From the NCBI GenBank assembly GCA_963761705.1, contig CAVXHK010000003.1, positions 558,001 to 622,000 on the forward strand: DNA of 64,000 bases. Direction: 5' to 3'. The notes below the pieces were generated by a model. It had not been told where the DNA came from and ran no database searches. It saw only the letters and a program-made list of their open reading frames with translations. The position numbers and the translations under genes were made by a program. Each line of letters begins with the position of its first letter. Position 1 is the first letter of the stretch. Of this stretch, positions 52,689 through 61,464 are shown one piece after another. The DNA is from CAVVKW01 sp963761705. GTDB taxonomy: Bacteria; Verrucomicrobiota; Verrucomicrobiia; Chthoniobacterales; JAATET01.

Positions 52689-53112
52689 TTGTATGATGGA
52701 AGGAGGCTTGCCGCGTTGGCCGTTTTTTGTTTATCCGCATCGTCTTGGTGGGCTGATAGCTGGGTCTATCAGATTCAGAATCCGAACCCGCGGACGCTGG
52801 CGAGAGCTGGGTTCGACGCCGCGGTCATGGATGACTCGAAGGACGGAACGGCGAAGACGCGGTTCAAACGGTCGGCGATCCGCAAGTTGCAGCGGAGAGG
52901 CGTCGATGCTTTGGCGTCTTTCTCGATTGGGGAAGCGGGTGTTGTGCGTGGATTACGTCGACAACGGGAAGCGAGGGGACGCGAAGAACAACGCGCGCAT
53001 CGCGGACTTCCTGGCGAAATGCGGACGGTTTCGGTTCGAGCCCTACGTTGCGAACGCGGATCGTGAGCTGGATTCGATCAATCGAATTCCCGGGCTCCAG
53101 CCGGCTGAGTAG
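52689..53112 (+). pseudogene. Remnant of a GH114-like glycosidase
   Basis: The first frame reads a signal-like segment then SWVYQIQNPNPRTLARAGFD, VMDDSKDGTAKTRF and ALASFSIGEAG, the N-terminal part of endo-alpha-1,4-polygalactosaminidase-like proteins (TM1410 type). The second frame carries VLCVDYVDNGKRGDAKNN and FEPYVANADRELDSIN, the C-terminal part. Roughly 100 residues expected between them are absent, and the frames differ. This is a deleted, frameshifted gene. The 5' end may also be damaged, since the N-terminal frame has only a TTG start. Confidence 0.7.
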
Positions 53113-53240
53113 CGATCTGGATCAAGACCAGTTCGGTGGTCGAGTCGTCGTGCGCGGACGTCCGACGTGGCAGTGAAGGGAGCGTGAGATCGTGTTGCCG
53201 AACCAGCGGCTGACGATGAAGAGGAGGCGGGGAATTTGAT

Positions 53241-54290
53241 TCATCGGAGAGCAGATGTGCGCTGATCCGCCGGTGGGATCGGGTGGAAGATCGAGGTCTT
53301 GGCTCCGGGGAGGTTGGAGTCAGTCGCGTTGAGTTTCTGGAGGTGCGCCAGCAGAGCGGTGACCTCCGCCGCGGGAGCGAGGGTGAGGAGATGGCAATCG
53401 GCGCGGCGGTTGAGAATGCGATTGAGGGTGGGCCAGATAAAGAGGGCGAGGAAGCACCAGGTCGTGATGATCGCCGGGCCGAGGAAGGCGGATTGGATCG
53501 GGAATGGGGCGGGAAAAAGTAGAGCGAGGGTCACGCCGACCAGAAGCCAGAGAGCGGCGATGGCGGTGACGAGGGGCCCGGCACCGGAGCGGATTAACCA
53601 GTTTTCGCGAGCGGCGAGGAGGGCGGTTTCGCGTGAGGTGAGGTGCTTGGCGACGTTGGTCGCGAGGCAGAGTTGCCGGGGTGGGATCGGTCGGACGTAA
53701 CCGTTGACGGTGGTGGTCTCGGCGTTGTCGAACCAGCGGATCGGGCGGGCGATTTGGTCGAGCGCGGTGAGCTCGACCGCGAGCTTCGTCTCGTAGGCGG
53801 CTTCGGGTGAGCCAGGTGGGGCTTCGTGGCCCGACGGAAGGCGGAAGAGGCCGGCAGCGATGAACAGGACAGCCAGGATCAAGAACGGGAACGCCAGTTC
53901 GGCGCTGGCCGCCAAGTAGAAAAACGTGAAGGCGACGAACAGGGCGGCGGCGGTGACGGCAGACGACCGGAGCCAGTCGGTGAGCCATTCGCGGAGAGGT
54001 TGGGTGGTACGTTCGAAAGCGGTCTCGGTGGCGTGGCCGGTGAGGATCTCGAACGGGAGGTTGGCGAGCGGCCAAGCGAAGGCAATCAGCGCGAAGACGG
54101 CGACGATGGGGAACTGCTCCGGAATGAGCGGGGCCCAGCCGACGGCGGTGAGCGCGAGGATCCAGATCGCCCCAAGGTTGCCGCCGATGGAAGTGATGCC
54201 GCTCCAAAGCCGGACGCGTTGGTAGTGGGTGGGGTTCACGTGGGATGGATGGTTTGAGGTTCCGCCAGAGGATACGTTCGACGATTGCAA
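53241..54290 (-). CDS. M48/Ste24-like membrane protein without zinc motif
   Basis: A 349-residue protein with six or so hydrophobic segments. LPFEILTGHATETAFERTT near residue 78, then EWLTDWLRSS, resembles the N-terminal part of Ste24-type (M48) proteases. In the soluble part, VNGYVRPIPPRQLCLATNVAKHLT followed by ETALLAARENWLIRSG mirrors the stretch that ends in HExxH in active enzymes. Here the place of the motif reads RENWL, so no zinc ligands are present. It looks like an inactive relative; a distinct membrane family is the alternative. It stands alone. Confidence 0.6.
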   Translation of the reverse strand: MQSSNVSSGGTSNHPSHVNPTHYQRVRLWSGITSIGGNLGAIWILALTAVGWAPLIPEQFPIVAVFALIAFAWPLANLPFEILTGHATETAFERTTQPLREWLTDWLRSSAVTAAALFVAFTFFYLAASAELAFPFLILAVLFIAAGLFRLPSGHEAPPGSPEAAYETKLAVELTALDQIARPIRWFDNAETTTVNGYVRPIPPRQLCLATNVAKHLTSRETALLAARENWLIRSGAGPLVTAIAALWLLVGVTLALLFPAPFPIQSAFLGPAIITTWCFLALFIWPTLNRILNRRADCHLLTLAPAAEVTALLAHLQKLNATDSNLPGAKTSIFHPIPPADQRTSALR

Positions 54291-54356
54291 ATCGCCGCTC
54301 CCGGAGGAGGAGCGAATTTCAGCGGCTGGACATCGCCGCTCTTTGCAGGGATTTGG

Positions 54357-55682
54357 TTAGGCGTCGCCGATGGCCTGGTCGAGGACTTCGAGGATGAAGT
54401 CGACGTCGTCCTGGTTGATGCACATCGGCGGCTTGATGCGGAGGACGTTGCCGTCGAGGCCGCCCTTGCCGACTAGCAGGCCGAGATCCTTGGCGCGTTC
54501 GAACACGCGGAGACAAAGGTCCTTGGCCGGGGTCTTGCTTTCGCGATCTTGGACGAGCTCGACTCCGAGCATGAGGCCGAGCCCGCGGACTTGGCCGATG
54601 GCGGGGTGGCGGTCTTGGAGCTTACGAAGGCCTTCGAGGAGGCGGTTGCCCATCGCGAGAGCGTTGGCTTGGAGACCGTCTTCTTCGATGACTTCGAGGA
54701 CGGCTTTGCCTTGGGCGCAGGCCATGGGATTGCCGCCGTAAGTGTTGAAGTGAACGCGGGCGGAGATGGTCTTCGCGATTTCGGGGGTGGTGACGACGGC
54801 ACCGAGCGGGAAGCCATTGCCGATGCCTTTGGCCATGGTGACGATGTCGGGGATGACGCCCTGGGTCTCGAAGCCCCAGTAGTGGCTGCCGGTGCGGCCA
54901 AAGCCGGATTGGACTTCGTCGGCGACGCAGAGGCCGCCCGCGTCGCGGACGTGGCGGTAGGCCTCTTTGAGATAATTGTCGGGGAAGACGACGGCTCCGC
55001 CGACGCCCTGAATGGACTCGGCGATGAAGCCGGCGATGCGGCCAGAGGTGGCGAAGCGGATGGTCTCGCGGATGTCCTCGGCGTAGCGGGGGCCGGAGTC
55101 GGCGTCGGTCCAGCGGCCGCGGTAGAGGTCGGGGGCGATGGCGTGGTGGATGCCGAAGGAGTGCGGGACGTTGAACTTCCACGTGTGGTGGGAGGTGAGG
55201 CCCATTGTGGATTGCGAGCCGCCGTGATAACAGTTGCGGAGTGCCAGGAAGTCGAAACTCTCGGTGTAAGCGCGGGCCATGAGGAGCGCGAGGTCGTTGG
55301 CCTCGGAGCCGGAATTGGTGAAGTAGACGACCTTGAGATCGCCGGGGAGGGTGGCGGCGAGTTTGGCGGAATATTCCGAAATGTTTGGGTGCAGGTAGAT
55401 CGTGGTGGTGTGCTGGAGGAGTTCGTTCTGGCGGTTGAGTGCCGCGACGACCTTGGGGTGGCAATGGCCGACGCTGACCGTGACAATGCCGCCGAACGCG
55501 TCGAGGAAACGGCGTCCCGTTTCGTCGTAGAGGTATTGCATCTTTCCCTCCACGATCATGATCGGCTCTTTGTAAAAGAGGAAAATGCCGGGGTTGACGT
55601 GCTGCTCGCGCAGGGCGCGGACCTCGGCTTTGGTCGGGCCGGTGTAGGGGGCGGGCGGGTGGTCGAAGGCTGGAATCGGCAT
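54357..55682 (-). CDS. Class III aminotransferase, AGXT2-like
   Basis: PLP enzyme of 441 residues. Family features: FTNSGSEANDLALLMA for PLP phosphate, ADEVQSGFGRTG with the PLP-ring Asp, and the Schiff-base lysine in MAKGIGNGFPLGAV. The N-terminal half (FLFYKEPIMIVEG, YLYDETGRRFLDAFGGIVT) is closest to alanine-glyoxylate aminotransferase 2 relatives, which also use beta-alanine or beta-aminoisobutyrate. The NCS1 permease gene ends just 4 bp upstream of its start, which suggests catabolism of a pyrimidine or hydantoin product. Confidence 0.88.
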   Translation of the reverse strand: MPIPAFDHPPAPYTGPTKAEVRALREQHVNPGIFLFYKEPIMIVEGKMQYLYDETGRRFLDAFGGIVTVSVGHCHPKVVAALNRQNELLQHTTTIYLHPNISEYSAKLAATLPGDLKVVYFTNSGSEANDLALLMARAYTESFDFLALRNCYHGGSQSTMGLTSHHTWKFNVPHSFGIHHAIAPDLYRGRWTDADSGPRYAEDIRETIRFATSGRIAGFIAESIQGVGGAVVFPDNYLKEAYRHVRDAGGLCVADEVQSGFGRTGSHYWGFETQGVIPDIVTMAKGIGNGFPLGAVVTTPEIAKTISARVHFNTYGGNPMACAQGKAVLEVIEEDGLQANALAMGNRLLEGLRKLQDRHPAIGQVRGLGLMLGVELVQDRESKTPAKDLCLRVFERAKDLGLLVGKGGLDGNVLRIKPPMCINQDDVDFILEVLDQAIGDA

Positions 55683-55686
55683 GGGA

Positions 55687-57129
55687 TTATTTACGTTTGG
55701 ATGAAAAGGCGAGGTGCAGGGCGAAGGCGAAGGCAAAGCCGGAGAACCAACTGTAGGTGTAGAGGGACTGGAAGAAAGCGGGGACTTGATCGGGGGTGAG
55801 GGCGTTGATGGAAACGAGGAAACCGGGGACGTGGGGGAGGATGGCGAGGAAGAGGGCGGCGAGCGCGCGGAGGTTGAAGCCGCGGGTGAAGGAGTATACG
55901 CCGGTGGGATCGTAGAGGGCGTCGGAGTCGAGCTTCTGTTTTCGGACGATGAAGTAGTCGGCGATCATGATGCCGCCGATGGGTCCGAGGAGGGCGCTGT
56001 AGCCGATGAGCCAGGCGAAGATGGTGCCTTCTGCGACGAGCTTCCACGGAAAAACGAGGATGCCGAGGGCACCGGTGATGAGGCCGCCGATCTTGAAGCT
56101 GACGTGGCGGGGCGCGAGGTTGCAGAAGTCGTTCGCTGGCGAGACGACGTTGGCGGCGATGTTGGTCGTGAGGGTCGCGATGACGAGGGCGATGAGGCCA
56201 GGGACGACGATCCACGGGCTGTCGAAGCGACCGAGGAGTGCGACCGGATCGGCGACGGCTTCGCCAAAAACGACGACCGTCGCGCTGGTCGTGGCAATTC
56301 CGATGAAGGCGTAGAGCGCCATCGTGCCGGGCATGCCGATGGCCTGGCCGAGGACTTGGTCACGCTGCGATACCGCGAAGCGGGAAAAGTCCGGGATGTT
56401 GAGCGAGAGGGTTGCCCAGTAGCCGACCATGGCGGTGAGGCCGGGGATGAAGACGGGCCAGAACTCGCCGAACGTCGCGAAGTTCGAAGGCTGACTGAGC
56501 ATCGGGCCAAAGCCGTCGGCGGCGACGTAGGCCCACGCGAGCAGCCCGAGGCCGACGGCGAGGAGGAAGGGCGCACCCACGGCTTCGAGCCAGCGGATGG
56601 AGTCGATGCCGCGGACGACGACGGCCATGTTGATGGCCCAGAAGATCAGGAAGCAGAGGAATTGTCCGCCGGAGATGCCGAGGATGGGAAGTGGGACCGC
56701 GGCGGCGGTGTCGAAGCCCACAACGATGGCGGTCATTTGGTAAATTGCGGCGCCACCGATCCACGTCTGGATGCCGAACCAACCGCAGGCGACGATGGCG
56801 CGCATGAGGGCGGGAATGTTTGATCCGAAAACGCCGAAGGAGGAACGGAGTAGGACGGGAAACGGGATGCCGTAGGCGGTGCCGGCGCGGGCGTTCAGGG
56901 CAAGGGGAACGAGGACGATGAGGTTGCCCAGAAGAACGGTGAGCGTGGCCTGCCACCAGTTCATCCCGGCGTCGATGAGGCCACCCGCGATCATGTAGGT
57001 CGGAATGCAGACCGCCATGCCAACCCACAGGGCGGCGATGTGCCATTTGTTCCAGGTGCGCTCGCTCAGCGGGACCGGGGCGAGATCAGGATTCCAGAGA
57101 GACGAGGCTGGCGGTGGCGGGGACGACAT
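55687..57129 (-). CDS. NCS1 family nucleobase/hydantoin permease
   Basis: A 480-residue symporter with about 12 helices. WNKWHIAALWVGMAVCIPTYM near the N-terminus and RSSFGVFGSNIPALMRAIVACGWFG are strong NCS1 signatures (cytosine, allantoin, uracil, hydantoin carriers). NIAANVVSPANDF and PWKLV lie in the later helices. It is the first gene of a two-gene unit with the aminotransferase. Substrate not assigned; a pyrimidine base is the simplest guess. Confidence 0.9.
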   Translation of the reverse strand: MSSPPPPASSLWNPDLAPVPLSERTWNKWHIAALWVGMAVCIPTYMIAGGLIDAGMNWWQATLTVLLGNLIVLVPLALNARAGTAYGIPFPVLLRSSFGVFGSNIPALMRAIVACGWFGIQTWIGGAAIYQMTAIVVGFDTAAAVPLPILGISGGQFLCFLIFWAINMAVVVRGIDSIRWLEAVGAPFLLAVGLGLLAWAYVAADGFGPMLSQPSNFATFGEFWPVFIPGLTAMVGYWATLSLNIPDFSRFAVSQRDQVLGQAIGMPGTMALYAFIGIATTSATVVVFGEAVADPVALLGRFDSPWIVVPGLIALVIATLTTNIAANVVSPANDFCNLAPRHVSFKIGGLITGALGILVFPWKLVAEGTIFAWLIGYSALLGPIGGIMIADYFIVRKQKLDSDALYDPTGVYSFTRGFNLRALAALFLAILPHVPGFLVSINALTPDQVPAFFQSLYTYSWFSGFAFAFALHLAFSSKRK

Positions 57130-57443
57130 GTGACGACCGCACTGAAAGCAATTCCGGTGCCCAACGGGTCGGCGGCCGCGGCAAGGAGGGCGAAAATGGT
57201 GGGTCAGTTTCTCATTAAATGCGGGACCTGTCTCGGGCTGGTCGAGCGGCCTGAACGATCCCCGGCTCGGCTGTTCGACAATTTTGTAGATTGGAGGCCT
57301 TTGATCCAATCGTCCGGGCCGGTGGGAATGTCGGGACGCGGACGGTTACCCGTCACCGTTGTGGGGCGGCGAGCGACAAGCCCCGCGATCGCTTGCCGGT
57401 TTGCGGGTTGTTCAACGGGAGGGAAACGCCTTTTATTGGAGGG
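57130..57443. other. 314-bp divergent intergenic region
   Basis: Lies between the NCS1 permease (minus) and the S4 gene (plus). It contains an inverted repeat GATTGGA-N9-TCCAATC (57289-57311) in its most AT-rich part, beside TTGTAGATTGG, which could be promoter or operator for the permease. No RNA gene or riboswitch pattern was recognised. Open frames here have no known domain. Confidence 0.45.
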
Positions 57444-57665
57444 ATGAGAGATGATGATGTCGTGACCGTTCGGGGTGTGCCGATTGAGCTGTGTCAGCTG
57501 CTAAAGTTCGCTGGGGTCGCGGATAGCGGGGGCGCGGCGAAGGTGGTGATCGCGGGCGGACTCGTGAGCGTCAACGGGGAGGTTGAGACGCGGAAGCGAC
57601 GGAAGGTGCTGGCGGGAGACCGGGTGGAATTTGACGGTCGGGAGTTTTTCGTCGCGGTGGGGTGA
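57444..57665 (+). CDS. S4-domain RNA-binding protein
   Basis: A 73-residue protein consisting of one S4 domain: IELCQLLKFAGVADSGGAAK, VIAGGLVSVNGEVETRKRRK and GDRVEFDGREF. It resembles E. coli YbcJ and the short RNA-binding S4 proteins. The ATG at 57444 follows a good ribosome site (GGAGGG) and gives the usual start; the frame is open further upstream but without similarity. The RNA target is not known. Confidence 0.85.
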   Translation: MRDDDVVTVRGVPIELCQLLKFAGVADSGGAAKVVIAGGLVSVNGEVETRKRRKVLAGDRVEFDGREFFVAVG

Positions 57666-57731
57666 GCTGAGGCGGCTCAGGCGTTTGGGTGGTCTCGGGT
57701 GGATTGGGCGTCGGAGCTCGCGTTGCCGCGC

Positions 57732-57745
57732 TGGGCTGGAAGCCT
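57732..57745. repeat. GGCT-GGA-AGCC hairpin copy
   Basis: TGGGCT-GGA-AGCCT in the gap between the S4 gene and the MFS transporter. A five-pair stem around the constant GGA loop; member of the same family as the copies near 12661, 14826, 32533 and 59280. Confidence 0.5.
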
Positions 57746-57838
57746 GGGCACCCCGACTTTGCGGAATCTGGTGGTGGGAATGGCCGTTCGGCGGTATTTC
57801 TCTTGCCGCGCAAACAGCTGCGCGCTGCCCCCCGGAAT

Positions 57839-59242
57839 ATGAAAAACGACCCCTCCGCTGAATCGGATAATCTTCGATTCATCGCCCTCATCAGCATCGT
57901 TGCGACGATCGGCGGTTTTCTCTTTGGCTTCGATTCGGGGGTGATCAACGGGACCGTCGATGGACTCAAGACGGCCTTCAAATCGGACAGCGTCGTCACG
58001 GGATTTAACGTGGCGTCGATGCTACTCGGCTGCGCGGTGGGAGCGTTTCTCGCCGGGTGGATGGCGGATCGATTTGGACGGCGGAGCATCCTTATCGTGG
58101 CGTCGGTGTTCTTTGCGGTGAGTGCGTGGGGTTCGGGAATCGCGACGTCGTCGGGCGAGTTCATTGTCTATCGAGTGCTGGGGGGACTGGCGGTTGGGGC
58201 GGCGTCCGTTTTGGCACCCGCTTACATCAGCGAAGTGTCGCCGGCGAAATGGCGGGGTCGGCTGGCGTCGATTCAGCAGATCGCGATCATCTCGGGTTTG
58301 TTCTGCGCATTTTTGAGCAACTACTTCATCGCGGGAGTGGCTGGGAGCTCGCTCGGGGTCTTTGCTTGGGGTTACGAGGCTTGGCGGTGGATGTTTTGGG
58401 TGGAGTTGGTGCCGGCGGTGGCGTTTTTCGCGGCGCTACTGGGCATCCCGGAGAGTCCGCGATTTCTCGTCGCTCGGGGTAAGCGCGAAGCAGCACTGCA
58501 CGTTCTGCGGCGGTTGATGGGAGAACGAGCGGAGGGGAAATACGGCGAGATCGCGGCGTCTCTGGTGAGCGACCACCAGCCGCGGATGCGCGATTTGATC
58601 GGCCCAAATGGGGTGCGGCCCATCGTCTGGGTCGGCATCGCACTCGCGGTATTGCAGCAGCTTGTTGGGATCAACGTCGTGTTCTACTACGGTTCGGTGC
58701 TCTGGCAATCGGCGGGGTTCGAGGAGAGCGATGCGTTGCTGATCAACGTGCTGTCGGGCGGCGTGAGCATCGGTGCCTGCGCGGTGGCGATATCGGTGAT
58801 TGATCGGATTGGTCGGCGTCCGATGCTGTTGATCGGGTCGGTCGGAATGTTTGTGACGTTGGCGGCGCTGGCGTTGATCTTCGGCCTGGCGGGAACGAAC
58901 TCCGCGGGGAACTTGCGACTGGAGGGAAGCGCGGGGCCGATCGCGCTGGTGGCGGCAAATCTTTACGTGATCTTCTTCAACTTCTCGTGGGGGCCGGTGA
59001 TGTGGGTGATGCTCGGCGAGATGTTTCCCAATCAGATTCGCGGTTCGGGTCTGGCGGTGAGCGGTCTGGGGCAGTGGGTCGCCAACTTCGGGATTACGAT
59101 GACGTTTCCGATCATGCTTGCCGGGATCGGTTTGGGTGGAGCGTATGCGTCTTACGCCGCGTTCGCTTTGGTGTCGGTATTCTTCGTTCTCTGGTTCGTC
59201 CGGGAGACAAAGGGGCGGGAGCTGGAAGAGATGGAGGGGTGA
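57839..59242 (+). CDS. MFS sugar transporter
   Basis: Sugar:proton symporter of 467 residues with 12 helices. Marker motifs: FLFGFDSGVINGT in helix 1, DRFGRRS after helix 2, PESPRFL at the end of the first half, DRIGRRP in the second half and the C-terminal RETKGRELEEME. LQQLVGINVVFYYG matches the sugar-contact helix 7 of XylE/GalP relatives. The ATG at 57839 was preferred to the open frame upstream because the first helix then starts at the usual distance. Substrate, probably a hexose or pentose, is not fixed. Confidence 0.9.
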   Translation: MKNDPSAESDNLRFIALISIVATIGGFLFGFDSGVINGTVDGLKTAFKSDSVVTGFNVASMLLGCAVGAFLAGWMADRFGRRSILIVASVFFAVSAWGSGIATSSGEFIVYRVLGGLAVGAASVLAPAYISEVSPAKWRGRLASIQQIAIISGLFCAFLSNYFIAGVAGSSLGVFAWGYEAWRWMFWVELVPAVAFFAALLGIPESPRFLVARGKREAALHVLRRLMGERAEGKYGEIAASLVSDHQPRMRDLIGPNGVRPIVWVGIALAVLQQLVGINVVFYYGSVLWQSAGFEESDALLINVLSGGVSIGACAVAISVIDRIGRRPMLLIGSVGMFVTLAALALIFGLAGTNSAGNLRLEGSAGPIALVAANLYVIFFNFSWGPVMWVMLGEMFPNQIRGSGLAVSGLGQWVANFGITMTFPIMLAGIGLGGAYASYAAFALVSVFFVLWFVRETKGRELEEMEG

Positions 59243-59279
59243 CGTTGCGCGGCTCGCGGCTTGGCTGAGCGGGTTGGGT

Positions 59280-59298
59280 CATTGGCTGGAAACCAATG
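59280..59298. terminator. GGCT-GGA hairpin between MFS and dnaB ends
   Basis: CATTGGCT-GGA-AACCAATG forms an eight-pair stem with one C-A mismatch, between two convergent genes. The GGA loop is constant but the stem sequence differs from other copies, with matching changes on both sides. Likely a shared 3'-end hairpin. Confidence 0.5.
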
Positions 59299-59309
59299 CC
59301 ACGGGCGAT

Positions 59310-60791
59310 TCAGCTCTCGCCGCGAATTTCGGCTCGGTCTTCGAATCTCGTGTATTCCTTCAGGAACGTCAGGGGGATGTCACCGGTGGGGCCATTTCGC
59401 TGCTTGGCGATGATGAGTTCGGCCTCGCCAGCTTTCTCCTGCTTCGCTTCGTCGTCGTCTTCATAGACTTCGGACCGGACGAGGAGGCCGACGATGTCGG
59501 CGTCCTGCTCGATGGAACCAGATTCCCGCAAATCGCTGATGCGCGGTCGGCCTTTCGATGCGCCGGTGCGGCTTTCGGGATTTCGATTGAGCTGGGCGAG
59601 GACGATGACGGGGATGTTTAACTCCTTGGCGAGAGCTTTGATGCCGGAGGAGATTTCCGCGATTTCGATCTGGCGGTTTTCCTGAGCCCGCTTGGAGCTG
59701 GAGCGCAGGAGCTGGAGGTAATCGATGACGATGAGCTCGATGCCGTGTTGAGCTTGAAGGCGGCGGGCTTTGGCGCGGAGCTCGAGAACGGTGATGCCCG
59801 GGGTGTCGTCGATGAAGATGCGGCTCTCGATGAGGAGCTTGGCGGCTTGCCCGATCTTCTCGGAGTCGGCGCGGCTGAGGAAACCGTCGCGGATGCGGGC
59901 GAGGTTGACCCGGGCGCAGGAGCAGAGGAGGCGCTGGACGAGCTGGGAGCTCGACATTTCGAGGCTGAAGACGGCGACGGATTTTTGCGAAGTGACCGCG
60001 ACGTGCTCGGCGATGTTCATCGAAAACGCCGTTTTTCCCATCGATGGTCGGGCGGCGATGACGAACATCTCCGCGCCGCGCATGCCGCCGGTCATTTGGT
60101 CGAGTTGCTTGAATCCGGTGGAAAGACCGGTGAGGCCGCCCTTGTTTTTGTAGAGGGTCTCGATTTCGTCGATGGCGGAGAGGATCATCGTCCGCATGTC
60201 CGGGAGGTTACCCTTGAAGCGGTCTTCGCCGATGGCCATGACGGCTTTTTCGACGTCGTCCAGCAGGACCTTCACTTCGCCTTGCTCCTCGTAGCACCGG
60301 GACGCGGCCTCGGTGCAGGCCGCGATCATGGAGCGAAGGAGGAATTTCTCGCGGACGATTTCGAGGTAGAACGTCGCGTTTGTTGCGGTCGGGACAAACG
60401 TGAAGAGTTCCGAGATCGTGGCGGGGCCGCCGCAGGCTTCGAGTTGATCGTGGTCGTCGAGGATCTGCGTGAGCGTGATGAAATCGACGGGCTTCGAGTC
60501 CTTCCACTGCTGGACCATCACCTCGTAGATGGTCTGATGGGGCGGGTGGTAGAAATGATTCGGGCCGATCCGCTCGGCGCAGTCGACCATGACGCCGTTG
60601 GGCGAGAGCAGGGCCGAACACAGAAGGCCCTTCTCGGCGTCGAGGCTCTGGGGGAGCGTTCTGTGAATATCCGGTAAATAACTCCCGGATTTTTGGGGAT
60701 AACTCCCGGAACGGGATTCCCGGCTGCCTCGCCCTTCCCCGTTATTTCTAGCGGGATTCTCCGGCTTTCTGGCCTGAGAATCTTCGGACAT
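59310..60791 (-). CDS. dnaB: Replicative DNA helicase DnaB
   Basis: Hexameric helicase of the replication fork, 493 residues. The N-terminal DnaG-interacting domain spans about 45-150 (LPQSLDAEKGLLCSALL), the RecA-like core follows: Walker A ARPSMGKT at 247-254, FSLEMSSSQLVQRLL, IVIDYLQLLR and DLRESGSIEQDAD. A basic, Ser-rich N-terminal stretch of 40 residues is extra. No intein. It lies 74 bp after rplI. Confidence 0.97.
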   Translation of the reverse strand: MSEDSQARKPENPARNNGEGRGSRESRSGSYPQKSGSYLPDIHRTLPQSLDAEKGLLCSALLSPNGVMVDCAERIGPNHFYHPPHQTIYEVMVQQWKDSKPVDFITLTQILDDHDQLEACGGPATISELFTFVPTATNATFYLEIVREKFLLRSMIAACTEAASRCYEEQGEVKVLLDDVEKAVMAIGEDRFKGNLPDMRTMILSAIDEIETLYKNKGGLTGLSTGFKQLDQMTGGMRGAEMFVIAARPSMGKTAFSMNIAEHVAVTSQKSVAVFSLEMSSSQLVQRLLCSCARVNLARIRDGFLSRADSEKIGQAAKLLIESRIFIDDTPGITVLELRAKARRLQAQHGIELIVIDYLQLLRSSSKRAQENRQIEIAEISSGIKALAKELNIPVIVLAQLNRNPESRTGASKGRPRISDLRESGSIEQDADIVGLLVRSEVYEDDDEAKQEKAGEAELIIAKQRNGPTGDIPLTFLKEYTRFEDRAEIRGES

Positions 60792-60865
60792 CGGTGCGGT
60801 CTGTCGTGGCGGCGACGCTTGAGGTGCAGAGCGTCATGGAAGCTCCGCTACGGCCTGCGCCTTGA

Positions 60866-61363
60866 TTAGTCGTCGTCCTCGTCGGGAGCGGTCGTCTTTT
60901 CAATCACGTTTGCGGTGACTTTGACTTTGAGCTTGGCGGTGACGTCGGGATGGATTTTGACGGGGACCTCGTGGTCGCCGGATTCCTTGATTCCCTTGTC
61001 GAGAACGACGGCGTGCTTGGGGAGGGTGACGTTCTGGAGTTCCTGCTCAATCTTCTCGGTGAGGTCCTTGGCGGTGATGGATCCGAAGGCCTTGCCGGAC
61101 TCGCCGGTGTCGAGGGTGAGGTTGATGCGGAGCTTGTTGATGCGGGAGGCAAGTTCCTCGGCTTCGTTAAGCTCACGACCTTCGCGCTCGGCCCGCTTGG
61201 CTTTGAGGTGATTGATGGCGCGCATCGAGCCGGCGTTGGCTTCGAGCGCCTTGCCCTGGGGCAGAAGGAAATTGCGGGCGTAGCCGCGGCGAACCTTGAC
61301 GATGTCCGCTTCGGCTCCGAGCGGGCCAATATTTTCAGTGAGGATAACTTCGGTGAGTGCCAT
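60866..61363 (-). CDS. rplI: 50S ribosomal protein L9
   Basis: L9, 165 residues. The N-terminal domain reads VILTENIGPLGAEADIVKVRRGYARNFLLP in total, split here for length; the key part is GYARNFLLPQGKA, typical of L9. The long connecting helix and the C-terminal domain (HEVPVKIHPDVTAKL) follow, with an extra acidic tail DEDDD. Followed by dnaB, the usual neighbour; rpsF, ssb and rpsR that often precede rplI are not here. The ATG at 61363 gives the standard start. Confidence 0.96.
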   Translation of the reverse strand: MALTEVILTENIGPLGAEADIVKVRRGYARNFLLPQGKALEANAGSMRAINHLKAKRAEREGRELNEAEELASRINKLRINLTLDTGESGKAFGSITAKDLTEKIEQELQNVTLPKHAVVLDKGIKESGDHEVPVKIHPDVTAKLKVKVTANVIEKTTAPDEDDD

Positions 61364-61464
61364 GGTATGAGAGATTAGTGGGAGGGGAGAGGCTAGGGGG
61401 CGCGGGCGGGGAGTCAATTTATTTTGCGGCCGAGATTTTCTTGCCGCGAGAAGGCGTGGAACCC

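Noticed and set aside
57130..57443. Riboswitch upstream of the NCS1 permease
   Set aside because: A 7-bp inverted repeat is present, but no conserved core of a purine, guanidine, THF or preQ1 riboswitch could be found.
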